NCBI RefSeq assembly: GCF_000269865.1
Contig: NZ_AKKV01000022.1
Location: 97,876 to 161,875 of the forward strand
Direction of reading: 5' to 3'
DNA from: Fictibacillus macauensis ZFHKF-1
Lineage (GTDB): Bacteria; Bacillota; Bacilli; Bacillales; Fictibacillaceae
Length of the DNA: 64,000 nucleotides
The stretch's first letter is position 1; each line of letters begins with the position of its first letter. Below the pieces are notes generated by a model that did not search any database, was not told where the DNA came from, and worked only from the letters and a program-made list of their open reading frames with translations. Position numbers and translations under genes: made by a program. Below, one piece after another: positions 25,984 to 34,062 of this stretch.

Positions 25984-26718
25984 TTACTTCACAAGCTTCT
26001 TATTATATTCCCAATTCGCCACATCAGTATAGATCCCAAAGCGTTTGCCTTTTTCGCTAAAAATAAGCAGCGTACGTTTTGATTTCTTTTTAGAAAGTGG
26101 TTGTTTGTTAACGAGGTGCTTTTGTTTCACATAAGTAGCACGATGGCCATTTGCTTTTAAATAAGCAAGGATTTCTTTTTTAGAGAGCTTTAAGTCACCG
26201 GAAAGTACTTGTAAATGAATGTCTTGAAGAAGCCATTGTCCTTTTGACTTTGTGAGATCGACTTTTACCGTATAACCTCCGTAGTTCTTCGTTGTATCAG
26301 GAACAACATGGGCGACGGTTCCTTCTGTTTTCGAAGCTTGTTTATAGGAAAGTCGGACGCCTTTTGATGGAGAATCTGGCATACACGGGTATTTTTTGCA
26401 GAACTTTTCATCATAAGAGAAGGCATAATCCTCCAGGTCACGATCAACGAGCTTGGCAGTTGCCAATTTACGTAGTGCTGGTTTCAATGTGTTATAGCGT
26501 TTTTTTGTCATTTTACGCCAATGATTTTTTTTAATCGCGTCGCCAATGGTTTGGTTAATCTTTGCATAAATATAATCAACACGTTCACTTGCTTGCTTTG
26601 TTGTTAGCGATTGTGGAGAGGTTGCTTGCGGCGCTTTAGCTTCAGCCATAGAACCTCCGACAAGACTTGTGAAAAATAAGCTAGATGCAACGAAAAGCAT
26701 TGAGGCTTGCTTTTTCAT
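25984..26718 (-). CDS. Secreted protein, paralogue of the protein at 27680-28510
   Basis: 244 residues from ATG 26718, with AGGAGGAAGAT eight bases ahead. The upstream in-frame codon overlaps that site. Residues 1-29 are a signal peptide (AEA-K). The mature protein has a helical part, then a conserved CxxxxC-x-DSPS motif (FCKKYPCMPDSPS near 127), then a beta-rich half. It ends with a YLKA...TYVKQK...TLLIFSEKGKRFGIYTDVANW domain. The paralogue shares the CDSPS motif and the GTFGVYSDLAD ending. The family is unrecognised. The two cysteines suggest an extracellular disulfide. Confidence 0.78.
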   Translation of the reverse strand: MKKQASMLFVASSLFFTSLVGGSMAEAKAPQATSPQSLTTKQASERVDYIYAKINQTIGDAIKKNHWRKMTKKRYNTLKPALRKLATAKLVDRDLEDYAFSYDEKFCKKYPCMPDSPSKGVRLSYKQASKTEGTVAHVVPDTTKNYGGYTVKVDLTKSKGQWLLQDIHLQVLSGDLKLSKKEILAYLKANGHRATYVKQKHLVNKQPLSKKKSKRTLLIFSEKGKRFGIYTDVANWEYNKKLVK

Positions 26719-26740
26719 AAAAAGATCTTCCTCCTTTTGT

Positions 26741-26760
26741 TGCAAACATATCCGTTTGCA
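26741..26760 (-). promoter_or_regulatory. Inverted repeat upstream of secreted protein gene
   Basis: TGCAAAC-6 bases-GTTTGCA is a perfect 7-base inverted repeat between a TATAAT (minus strand, near 26768-26773) and the ribosome binding site. It could be an operator or a leader hairpin. Confidence 0.4.
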
Positions 26761-26877
26761 CTATCTTATTATAATGTGGTTAATTTTGGCAATCATGATG
26801 CTAAAGGCCTATTTCCAACCTGTTTTCTTTTTGCAGTCAATCAATGATATACTCTAGAAAAAGACGAGGTGAAACAC

Positions 26878-27576
26878 ATGTCAAATCTATCATTTGCCAT
26901 TGCGCCGACAGCGTTTCAAGCATTTGACAATGAAGCTCAATATGAAGAAACAGGACGTGCGTGGGGCCTGTTTCAAAAAACACCAAAGCATGAGTTTTGG
27001 TATAAAACACGAACAGAGAAATTTCAAGTTACCTTAGAAGGGTATGAGGAACATGACGGCTTTCTTTCGGCGGTTGTTGCGTTTACAGATGGCACACAAA
27101 CATGCATCCATCCTTCCTACTTAAAAGAAATGCAAAGCCCAAGTTTTGGTAAAGAACAACTCGAACTAACCGAAGTCACTGGAGAGTCAGCGGGTACGGA
27201 AGCGAAGCCTGCCCCAGTGAAAAAAGCACCCGAAAAATGCACTAAAAAACCAGCCGCTAGCAAGCAACTTGTCGTCTCCATTCCAGAAGATAAATGCCAT
27301 TGGCAAGCAACCATTGCCGGCTTTACGACCGTTCCCAATCCATTTTCTGACGATGAAGATGAAATTGTACTACTAAAAGACGTGAAGTTATTAGGCGAAG
27401 ACGTGGTTCCGTATGGAGAAGCGTGGTGTAGCTATAGTAAAACGTTAAAAAAGCATGAGCTACAAGAAGAAGACGTGTTAACGTTTGACGCGAAAATGGT
27501 GAAAAAGAAGCTGACCAATCATGAAAATCGCTTGAAAATTAACAATCCGAGTAAGATAAAAAAGAATGAGAACTAG
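26878..27576 (+). CDS. Hypothetical soluble protein with possible OB-like C-terminal domain
   Basis: 232 residues from ATG 26878. GAGGTGA precedes it, and an upstream GTG lies in that site. The N-terminal part (1-85) has GRAWGLFQKTPKHEFWYKTRTEKFQVTL-type beta strands. A Lys/Pro/Ala linker spans about 100-125. The C-terminal part (about 135-232) includes VLLKDVKLLGEDVVPYGEAWCSYSK, then EEDVLTFDAKM and KINNPSKIKK. That last pattern (a weak WFxxxK, then a GD/EDxxxFxAxV, then KxxxPsKI) resembles a small barrel domain seen in phage and accessory proteins. The function is unknown. Confidence 0.7.
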   Translation: MSNLSFAIAPTAFQAFDNEAQYEETGRAWGLFQKTPKHEFWYKTRTEKFQVTLEGYEEHDGFLSAVVAFTDGTQTCIHPSYLKEMQSPSFGKEQLELTEVTGESAGTEAKPAPVKKAPEKCTKKPAASKQLVVSIPEDKCHWQATIAGFTTVPNPFSDDEDEIVLLKDVKLLGEDVVPYGEAWCSYSKTLKKHELQEEDVLTFDAKMVKKKLTNHENRLKINNPSKIKKNEN

Positions 27577-27580
27577 CATT

Positions 27581-27615
27581 GAAGCAGCACTTGTCCTACG
27601 ACAAGCGCTGCTTTT
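27581..27615 (+). terminator. Rho-independent terminator
   Basis: AAGCAGCACTTGTC pairs with GACAAGCGCTGCTT, then TTC. Confidence 0.75.
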
Positions 27616-27626
27616 CACATTTTGGG

Positions 27627-27653
27627 TAAAGATTTTATAAAAGAAACCGATAT
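27627..27653 (+). promoter_or_regulatory. Orphan consensus SigD promoter
   Basis: TAAA, 15 bases, then ACCGATAT. Downstream on the plus strand there is no gene, only the 3' end of the convergent gene 27680-28510. Transcription from here would be antisense to it or make a small RNA. Confidence 0.65.
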
Positions 27654-27679
27654 AAAGGATGGAGAGCAGGAAGAATGTT

Positions 27680-28510
27680 TTAACGAAGTTCGTCTAAAGT
27701 ATAGGTAGTATCTGCCAAATCAGAATACACGCCAAATGTGCCTTCTTTATGCTTAAATATGAACATTTTACGATGTTTCTTTCCTTTATATAATCCTTCT
27801 TTTGTAGAGACATAGACAACATTTTTATGTGTTTTTTTAAGATATCTCGTAATTTCTTCTTTTGAGATATGTAAATCGGCATCTTTTAGTGTTTTACTAG
27901 TGAAGTTAAAGACCTTCCACTTTTCTTCTTCTTTAACAAGGGTAATTGTAGTAAAGTCATTGTCTGTACCCATATCAGAAGCAGGTATGAAATTAGAAAG
28001 GGTTATTCTTTGTGCATTTTGTTGAATAACTTTAAGTTGCAAACCTGATTTTGAACTTATTGGAAAAGAAGGACTGTCACAACTAAAACACATGGTTTTC
28101 ACAATAGCAGGCATCTTTGTTTGTAAGAAATGTTGTGTCATGTAGTTTCTTAAAGCGGGCGTAGCTGTTTTTAGCGTCCCTTTTTGTTGATTGATTTTTT
28201 GATCTAATACGTTATAAATGTTTTTAAAGAGTGAATCCGAGATTAATCCAGCTTGTGTTGCCGTTAATAGTGGAGCAACCTGTTTTTTTACGGGTGCAGG
28301 AACTGGTTTTGCAATTTTTGCAGGCGTTTTTGGCGCGCTCGTTTCTTGCTTGGTCTCTTGCTTCGTGTCTTTTTGCGTGATTGCCTCTGTTTTTACTTTT
28401 TGTGCACTTGCTGTTGTCGGTGTCGAATCATCTTTAGTAAAGATATAGCCTAAGAACGCGCCTAAAGATATAATTAGTACGGCGAATAAAGGTAGTAGTT
28501 TTTTAAACAT
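27680..28510 (-). CDS. Membrane-anchored paralogue of secreted protein 25984-26718
   Basis: 276 residues. Residues 4-24 are a membrane anchor/signal (AVLIISLGAFLGYIF). A low-complexity Thr/Lys/Pro stretch (about 30-85) follows. The mature domain then carries MCFSCDSPSFP (near 140) and ends HRKMFIFKHKEGTFGVYSDLADT, matching the paralogue. AGGAGA precedes the ATG. The plus-strand gene 26878-27576 sits between the two paralogues. The family is unrecognised. An extracellular location and a disulfide are inferred. Confidence 0.78.
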   Translation of the reverse strand: MFKKLLPLFAVLIISLGAFLGYIFTKDDSTPTTASAQKVKTEAITQKDTKQETKQETSAPKTPAKIAKPVPAPVKKQVAPLLTATQAGLISDSLFKNIYNVLDQKINQQKGTLKTATPALRNYMTQHFLQTKMPAIVKTMCFSCDSPSFPISSKSGLQLKVIQQNAQRITLSNFIPASDMGTDNDFTTITLVKEEEKWKVFNFTSKTLKDADLHISKEEITRYLKKTHKNVVYVSTKEGLYKGKKHRKMFIFKHKEGTFGVYSDLADTTYTLDELR

Positions 28511-28604
28511 GTTAATTCTCCTTATGAAGTTTGAAAAGAACAGTAGTTATATAGGCCTATGAAAATAGTATACAGTTTTAACCTTTAATTGTAAAATAAA
28601 AATA

Positions 28605-28650
28605 AAAGAGGAAGAGTTTACCTGGTTGTTCAGGAAACTCTTCTTTTTCT
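28605..28650 (-). terminator. Rho-independent terminator of the protease gene
   Basis: GAAGAGTTTxCCTGG pairs with its complement around a short loop. T-rich sequence follows on the minus strand. Confidence 0.75.
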
Positions 28651-29718
28651 TTATGGCCTCCGAATCAATCCATACCCATAACTTGAATCCTTCCCCCGTG
28701 CCCCTAAATCAAGAGCATCTTGCTCTACCTGTTTACGTAATTCGCTTGCTGAGAAGAGCGGATGTGCTTGTTTTAATAATGCTAGCGTGCCTGTTACAAA
28801 CGGAGCGGCCATCGATGTTCCGCTCATGAAGGCATAGGATTGATTCGCATACGTACTATAAATAAAATCCCCTGGGGCAACGACGTCGACTTTGCCACGA
28901 TTAGAAAAAGAGGAAAGGCGCCTGTTTTCGTCAATGGAGCCGACGGATAGGACTTCTTTAAACTTAGCAGGATAATCATTATGATTGGCTTTGCCATCAT
29001 TTCCGGCGGCTGCGACTAAAAGAAGCCCTTTTGCCGTCGCTTTTTTTACAATGGCCGTTAGATCGTGAGCCCCTTCGTCTCCTAAACTTAAGTTGATGAT
29101 GTCCATTTTATGTTGGATGCACCATTCAATGCCGGCGATTACATCGGACTCATAGCCTTCGCCTTCCTCATCTAGTACTTTGACGGCATATAATTGCACG
29201 TTCGGTGCGACGCCAATGACACCAAAGGTATTATTTTGCGCGGCAATTATGCCAGCAATATGGGTACCATGACCGTTATCGTCATTATAGGATTTCGAAA
29301 TAAAGGAGACACCACCGCGTACTTTTAAATCTTTATGATGCCGATCAATGCCGGTATCAAGCACAGCGACTTTAACGCCTTCCCCTGTTAAGCCGTTGTG
29401 ATAGGACGTAGCAAAGCCCAGTTTTCGGTAGCCCCAGCTTTGCTTTTGAGAGGACTGCGAGAATACTTTTTCTTTAGTGATGGTCTTAACGGCAGGATTA
29501 GCTTTGAATCTTTTTGCTTCTCGGGCGGTAAGGTATATGGAAAGGGCAGGGAGATAGGTAAAGACATGGTTCACATTTGCATGGTGTGCAAAGGATTGCT
29601 GCGAAGATTTACGGTACAATTCAATGTAATAGCGGTCTTTGCTTTGCGCATGGGTGGAGTGGGTAGGAAGACTAATGAAGATGAGTGTGCTTAAAAGGAC
29701 AGAAAAACATAGCTTCAT
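28651..29718 (-). CDS. Secreted subtilisin-like serine protease
   Basis: 355 residues. Residues 1-24 are a signal peptide (cleavage near THA-QS). An I9-type propeptide spans about 28-90. The S8 catalytic domain has AVLDTGID (Asp, near 120), NGHGTHIAG (His, near 150) and GTSMAAPFVTG (Ser, near 303). The oxyanion Asn is in AAAGNDG. All triad residues are present, so the enzyme should be active. It ends after GYGLIRRP with no extra domain. GGAG precedes the ATG. It probably acts on extracellular proteins. Confidence 0.94.
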   Translation of the reverse strand: MKLCFSVLLSTLIFISLPTHSTHAQSKDRYYIELYRKSSQQSFAHHANVNHVFTYLPALSIYLTAREAKRFKANPAVKTITKEKVFSQSSQKQSWGYRKLGFATSYHNGLTGEGVKVAVLDTGIDRHHKDLKVRGGVSFISKSYNDDNGHGTHIAGIIAAQNNTFGVIGVAPNVQLYAVKVLDEEGEGYESDVIAGIEWCIQHKMDIINLSLGDEGAHDLTAIVKKATAKGLLLVAAAGNDGKANHNDYPAKFKEVLSVGSIDENRRLSSFSNRGKVDVVAPGDFIYSTYANQSYAFMSGTSMAAPFVTGTLALLKQAHPLFSASELRKQVEQDALDLGARGKDSSYGYGLIRRP

Positions 29719-29879
29719 GCGAGTGGGCTCCTTTGTATCAATCTAGGTCTATCTACTTATAAAGTGTAGCCCATTACCGCTAATCTGCAAGATTATTCTT
29801 CCATAATAGTGAGGGTTATGAGCGAAAGGCTCTGACACTCATTCATAGCTATGCTGCCGCTTCTAACCTCTATAAAAAA
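29719..29879. other. Upstream region of protease gene
   Basis: It holds the promoter side of the protease gene. No further gene is visible. It runs into the degenerate coding sequence that begins near 29880. Confidence 0.4.
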
Positions 29880-30400
29880 GGACAGCCTGTTTGCTGCTGC
29901 TTGATGAACACTTGAGCTACTCGATCAAGAACTTCTTCAAAGAGGCGCCTTACTGTCTTCTGATTTTTTTAGAATCACATCCAGAGGGGGAACAGAGATT
30001 GCTTGTCACAACGAATTAATTCAGCCACTAACGTTTGATGAGTCCTCGTTATGTAATCTGTTAAGTTTTTCTACACTGCAAGGAATGCAAATCATGGTTT
30101 TAGCAAAAGGAGAGAAAGAGCTTGTTCTTGTAGCGGGCGGGTTGCTAGAGGATATGTCGATCCTTTTAGGAGGTGATGGAAGGATTCTGATGTTAGCGTA
30201 TGTCTTTTTTTTACGCGCGCGTTTAGGTCAACGTACTCCTTATATAGAAGAAACGCATTTCTTACCAGCAAAAGTGGGGGAAGTGCCATCGCTTTGTGGA
30301 GGTAAAAGAAGTCATTGCTACAGCGGTGTGTTGTTCACTATACCTACAAGGAACAGCGCGGTGATTTGTAATGAGCAAGCTCGTTTAGTGCTTTAACACA
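29880..30400 (+). pseudogene. Degenerate coding remnant, several frameshifts
   Basis: Coding-like stretches lie in successive frames. One reads LLLDEHLSYSIKNFFKEAP...EGEQRLLVT to about 30018. A second reads NELIQPLTFDESSLCNLL...LEDMSILLGGDGRILMLAYVF in another frame to about 30230. A third reads FVEVKEVIATAVCCSLYLQ near 30297-30360. They join into one plausible protein only if frames are shifted near 30018 and 30290. There is no start with a ribosome binding site. I do not recognise the family. A broken gene is the most likely reading. Confidence 0.4.
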
Positions 30401-30550
30401 CAAATCGTTTGTAACCAAGCTTAAAGGCGGATCCTATTGCCGAACTGATCGTATTCCTAGGGAATTCTTACGAAACATTGTCACGGCTCTTACACAAAAA
30501 AGAAGAGACGGGGATACAATATTTCCTCTGTTTCGTGGCGCATGAGGGGA

Positions 30551-30845
30551 ATTGACTTGGCTGCGCGCAATTGACTCTGGTCTGTGCGCCAACCGGGAAT
30601 CTCTTGTGTGTTTACTCTTTTCACCGTCATTGAAGAGCTTTTACGCTATTTCTTCTCATTTTTGAGCGTATTTGCGATATGATCTCTTCATTTTCTCTAT
30701 TTTTCATCGAATACCTACGATAATGGAAGCAATTTACCTGGTCTGCGCGCGAATCAAGGCCACCTGCGCGCAAACGGACCTGGTCTGCGCGCGAATCAAA
30801 GGCTCCTGCGCGCGAACGGACGGCCCGTGCGCGTTGACAGAAGAG
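30551..30845 (-). repeat. 21-bp-period GC-rich repeats (reverse orientation)
   Basis: CTGCGCGC(G/A)A units recur every 21 bases at about 30552-30600 (two units) and about 30741-30845 (five units). They are the reverse complement of the TTCGCGCGCAG units at 54307-54940. The small frames read through them are Arg/Ala-rich side effects of the period being a multiple of three. They lie between a plus-strand remnant and a minus-strand gene end. Confidence 0.85.
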
Positions 30846-30925
30846 CTTGTTCTCTACCCCAATGTTTAGTGCATTCGATGGCTGCTTCTACACGCAAGAC
30901 AATCTAAAATCAAACGAGCGACATG

Positions 30926-30970
30926 AAAAAATGGCTTGATCACCGAAACGGATGATGAAGCCATTTTTTA
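30926..30970. terminator. Terminator
   Basis: AAAAAATGGCTT pairs with AAGCCATTTTTT across a loop of about 20 bases. It serves the lipoprotein genes on the minus strand. Confidence 0.8.
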
Positions 30971-31007
30971 TGTACTAAGGCTGTTTAGGTCCCAGTCTCT
31001 TTGACGT

Positions 31008-31532
31008 TTAGATAAAAAAGGATTTCGGATCTACGTCTACATCTTTAGCGAGATCTTTAATTTCTGATTTGATTGTATCGAAATCTAGTAAAACATTGAG
31101 AGATGGATTATTGTTTTTTAAACCTTTTGCATAATCTTCATACAATGTTTGGATTTTTTTGTTTTCCGCTTTTAGCTTCGGATAGGTTAATTCTTTATCA
31201 ATATCTTTCACGCGCAAGATAATGAGCTTCGTAGCATCCATTTTTTCTTGCATCGCTTCTTTTTTAAATTTCGCCAATGCTTTTGGATCGGTTGCTTTTG
31301 TTAAATCCACGGTTTTTATCATGTTTTCTTTACTAATAGATTCCTTGATTTGTGGTAGCCATGTGTGCACGTATTTTTCATATTCTTTTTTGTATTGCTT
31401 TTGTTGCGTGTCTTCTTGTGAAGCTTCTTTTTTCTCTGACGAAGAAGAAGATGAAGAAGACTGGCCGCAAGCAGCAAGGCTAACGCTTGTTGTGAGCATA
31501 AGTGCGAGTAATCCAAGTTTCGTTGTTTTCAT
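31008..31532 (-). CDS. Lipoprotein of unknown function
   Basis: 174 residues. A signal peptide with lipobox SLAAC puts the lipidated Cys near residue 22, followed by a Ser run and charged helices. The mature part is Lys/Asp-rich and all-alpha. AAGGAAT precedes the ATG. It follows the next lipoprotein gene by 15 bases and is probably in an operon with it. It is distantly alike in layout to the two upstream lipoproteins. The family is unrecognised. Confidence 0.8.
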   Translation of the reverse strand: MKTTKLGLLALMLTTSVSLAACGQSSSSSSSSEKKEASQEDTQQKQYKKEYEKYVHTWLPQIKESISKENMIKTVDLTKATDPKALAKFKKEAMQEKMDATKLIILRVKDIDKELTYPKLKAENKKIQTLYEDYAKGLKNNNPSLNVLLDFDTIKSEIKDLAKDVDVDPKSFFI

Positions 31533-31547
31533 TGTAAAATTCCTTTC

Positions 31548-32132
31548 TTATTTCCCTGCCAAGAGGACTCTGTAAAATTTAGTTGTATCAATTTGATGTG
31601 TGATGGCTAAATCTTTAATGGCGCGATCATACGCATCTGCTGCCACATTATTTTGTGCTTTGTACTTCGCCTTTTCTTTTTGAAACGTTGCAGGGTTAGA
31701 AGTATTTGTAAGCTTTTCAGTGCCTTCTCTGTCAATCGTAATGATTTTCACTAAATGCTGATGAGCGGCATTTACGTTCGGCGATTTGTATTTTTTATCT
31801 TTTACGAGCTTTTCTAACTTCTTTAACTCTGGAATCAATGTTTTCTTTATATAAGCGACTTGTTCTGTACGATTGTTCGTCTTCTTAATGCTTTTGTTCG
31901 CTCTATTTGTAATATCTTGATACTCCTGCACGAAGGCAATAGCTTCGATATTCAAGTAGCTATCGAATTCTTTCTTTTCCTGTGCGGCCTTTTCTACCGC
32001 TGGATCCGGTTTGCTTTCACTTTCTGTACTTTTCGGTGCAGCAGTTGCTTTTTTGGTCGTATCGCTACTGCTACAAGCGGATAGGGCCACACTGGATAAG
32101 AGTGCGGCCGTAATGAGCCAAGTTTTTTTCAT
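31548..32132 (-). CDS. Lipoprotein of unknown function
   Basis: 194 residues. The signal peptide with lipobox ALSAC (Cys near residue 20) is nearly identical to that of the frameshifted gene upstream (KTWL...LLSSVALSACSS in both), so the two are paralogues. The mature part is helical and Lys-rich. AAAGGAGC precedes the ATG. It lies between two related lipoprotein genes, which points to local tandem duplication. Confidence 0.82.
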   Translation of the reverse strand: MKKTWLITAALLSSVALSACSSSDTTKKATAAPKSTESESKPDPAVEKAAQEKKEFDSYLNIEAIAFVQEYQDITNRANKSIKKTNNRTEQVAYIKKTLIPELKKLEKLVKDKKYKSPNVNAAHQHLVKIITIDREGTEKLTNTSNPATFQKEKAKYKAQNNVAADAYDRAIKDLAITHQIDTTKFYRVLLAGK

Positions 32133-32178
32133 GGATGTATGCTCCTTTTAAGCTTTGTTAAGGGACAACGGTGTCCTT

Positions 32179-32687
32179 TTAATGTGGTCTTAAAAATTTG
32201 ATTTTTAGTTCAGTCAGGCCAGAGGTATACTTGTCTCTTTCTTTTTCGCCTTGATCTTTAACTGTTCTCATTTTTTGATATAAGACCTCAGCGGATTTAG
32301 CTTTTACGCCTGCTTCAAAGTAGGTTATCGTATGTTCTACATATTTTTTCATATGTTCATGAACGTCTGCTATGTCCTCTGTTTTGAACGTAGCCTGATT
32401 GATTTTTTTTAGAAGTGCTCGGAAAGATGGAAATGATTTTTTTTCGCAAACTCTTTCTGTTGTGAAAATGGTGCATTGCGAGTGTCATTAATGGCGGCTT
32501 CAATCTTTTCAAATTCTTTTAGATAATTTGGTCCTGTTGTCTTCACATACGTTCGTACCTCTTGCTGTTCCTTTGTTTCACTTGTCTGTTTCGTTGTGCC
32601 TTTTGTGTTCGCTGTACTATTACTACTACAAGCTGATAGTGCTACGCTTGATAGAAGGGTTGCAGCAACGAGCCATGTTTTGTTCAT
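32179..32687 (-). pseudogene. Frameshifted third lipoprotein
   Basis: ATG 32687 follows GGGGAAAA and encodes a lipobox protein (MNKTWLVAA...ALSAC). The frame stops early at 32409. An eight-base T tract (32437-32444, A8 in the coding strand) marks the break. Adding one A restores a frame running on to a TAA at 32179, with continuation SFPSFRALLKKINQATFK to LKIKFLRPH. The restored protein is 169 residues, close to its 174- and 194-residue neighbours. A homopolymer slip, a sequencing error or phase variation are all possible. Confidence 0.8.
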
Positions 32688-32863
32688 ATGTTTTCCCCTT
32701 TTATGTAAAATCCCTTTTCCATTATGCCATGTCATTTTGTATACTTCCATTTCTTTTCCTCTTTTTCTAGAAAATGTTGACTATAGCACTATAGGAAATC
32801 TAAAATAAAAATCCTTATTTTAGGTATATATTCCTGTTATTGGGCCTTTGTTCATAATTATGC

Positions 32864-32890
32864 TAAACAATTTTCAAGAACTGCCGATGC
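32864..32890 (+). promoter_or_regulatory. SigD promoter
   Basis: TAAA, 15 bases, then GCCGATGC (6 of 8). The nearest plus-strand gene is the LytTR regulator at 33137. A hairpin at 33009 lies between. Confidence 0.6.
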
Positions 32891-33008
32891 TAAGAGTAGG
32901 GAGAACGATTTAAGAGGAAGATTTAAGAATTTCTCTTTTGAAATACTGGTATTCTATAGTAAAAGTCCTAAATAAGGAATGTTTTCCCTATGCACATAAA
33001 GACATATA

Positions 33009-33035
33009 GGAGAGATTTCACACTGTAATCTCTCC
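33009..33035 (+). terminator. Hairpin in leader of LytTR regulator
   Basis: GGAGAGATT pairs perfectly with AATCTCTCC around a 9-base loop. Only ATTTC follows, so it is a weak terminator or a leader hairpin about 110 bases after the SigD site. Confidence 0.4.
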
Positions 33036-33136
33036 ATTTCATAACAGAGTGGTAGCTATTTGGTATTCTTTTCTACAAAATAGTGGAATAGGTAGTGTGC
33101 CTAATGGATCGGTACGATAAAGAAAGGATGAAAGAA

Positions 33137-33886
33137 ATGCTTCCGATGAGGACGATCATTGCTGACGAGGATCAGGATGCATTAACAAAATTACAGTCGC
33201 AGTTACATCAGGAGAAACGGTTAGATGTTATAGATACAGCACGTAATGGACAGGAGCTGTTCCGAAAAATTACGGAGCTACAACCAGAGCTTGTCATACT
33301 AGATATACAACTGTCAGACGTTACGAGTAAGGAAGTCATGCAACGTTGTAAAGAGCTGCTTCCTTCTTTACTCATCGTGATTGTAACGAGTGAGCCAGCT
33401 TTTGCCGTTGAGGCATTTCGTCTAGAAGCCGTAGATTATATTGTGAAGCCTCTGCAAAGTGCTAGGCTTCAGGAGGCGGTGAGAAGGGCTGCGTTACGGT
33501 TAGATCGCCAACCGGAAGTTTTAGCGATTAAATATGAAGGTTCGTTCTATTATGTACAAAAAAAGGATATCTTTTTTATCGAAAAAGTAGGAAAGAAATG
33601 TTTTATTCATACGATGAACTTCACCTATGATGTGTATGAAAATATCGGAGAGTTGTATCAGCAACTTGGTGATCCCTTTTATATGTCACATCGCTCTAAC
33701 ATTATCAATCTAGCGAAGGTATCCCACATTACCCCACGCAATGAAACGTATTTTGTCTATTTTCATCAGTATAAGCAACATGCGCATGTTTCAAAGCTTA
33801 AGATTCACGAAGTTCATAAACGTTTACTGATGGTATCTGCTACACAATCTCGCGAACGGTTGAATCCAACGAGCCATTTTATCTGA
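33137..33886 (+). CDS. LytTR-family response regulator
   Basis: 249 residues from ATG 33137, the third-choice start, because AAAGGATG lies 6 bases ahead of it. The receiver domain (4-118) has the acidic IIADEDQ, phospho-acceptor VILDIQLSD (near 55) and IVKPL (near 104). The LytTR DNA-binding domain (about 135-235) has VQKKDIFFIEKVGKKCFIHT and FYMSHRSNIINLAKV. It binds DNA as a dimer when phosphorylated. No sensor kinase is adjacent, so it may be an orphan or served from elsewhere. The SigD site at 32864 may control it. It starts a signalling cluster with the EAL protein. Confidence 0.88.
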   Translation: MLPMRTIIADEDQDALTKLQSQLHQEKRLDVIDTARNGQELFRKITELQPELVILDIQLSDVTSKEVMQRCKELLPSLLIVIVTSEPAFAVEAFRLEAVDYIVKPLQSARLQEAVRRAALRLDRQPEVLAIKYEGSFYYVQKKDIFFIEKVGKKCFIHTMNFTYDVYENIGELYQQLGDPFYMSHRSNIINLAKVSHITPRNETYFVYFHQYKQHAHVSKLKIHEVHKRLLMVSATQSRERLNPTSHFI

Positions 33887-34062
33887 AACTTTCAGACTAT
33901 ATCGAAATAATATTTTTTTCGTTTTCTAGTTTGAAAGGTAGGACGAACAGGTTTAATTGTAGTAAGATATACCTGTAGGGGGATTTATTCCCTGCTTTCG
34001 CAAATCCATTCGTAGGAAAATGAAGAACGTATGATTTTCTGCAAAGGGGCTTAACGTTTCAT

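Noticed and set aside
30085..30396. 103-residue open frame.
   Set aside because: It covers only the middle of a frameshifted remnant, and the ATG has no ribosome binding site.
30672..30869. 65-residue frame rich in CARIKGSCAR-type repeats.
   Set aside because: Same repeat family read in frame, with no start signal.
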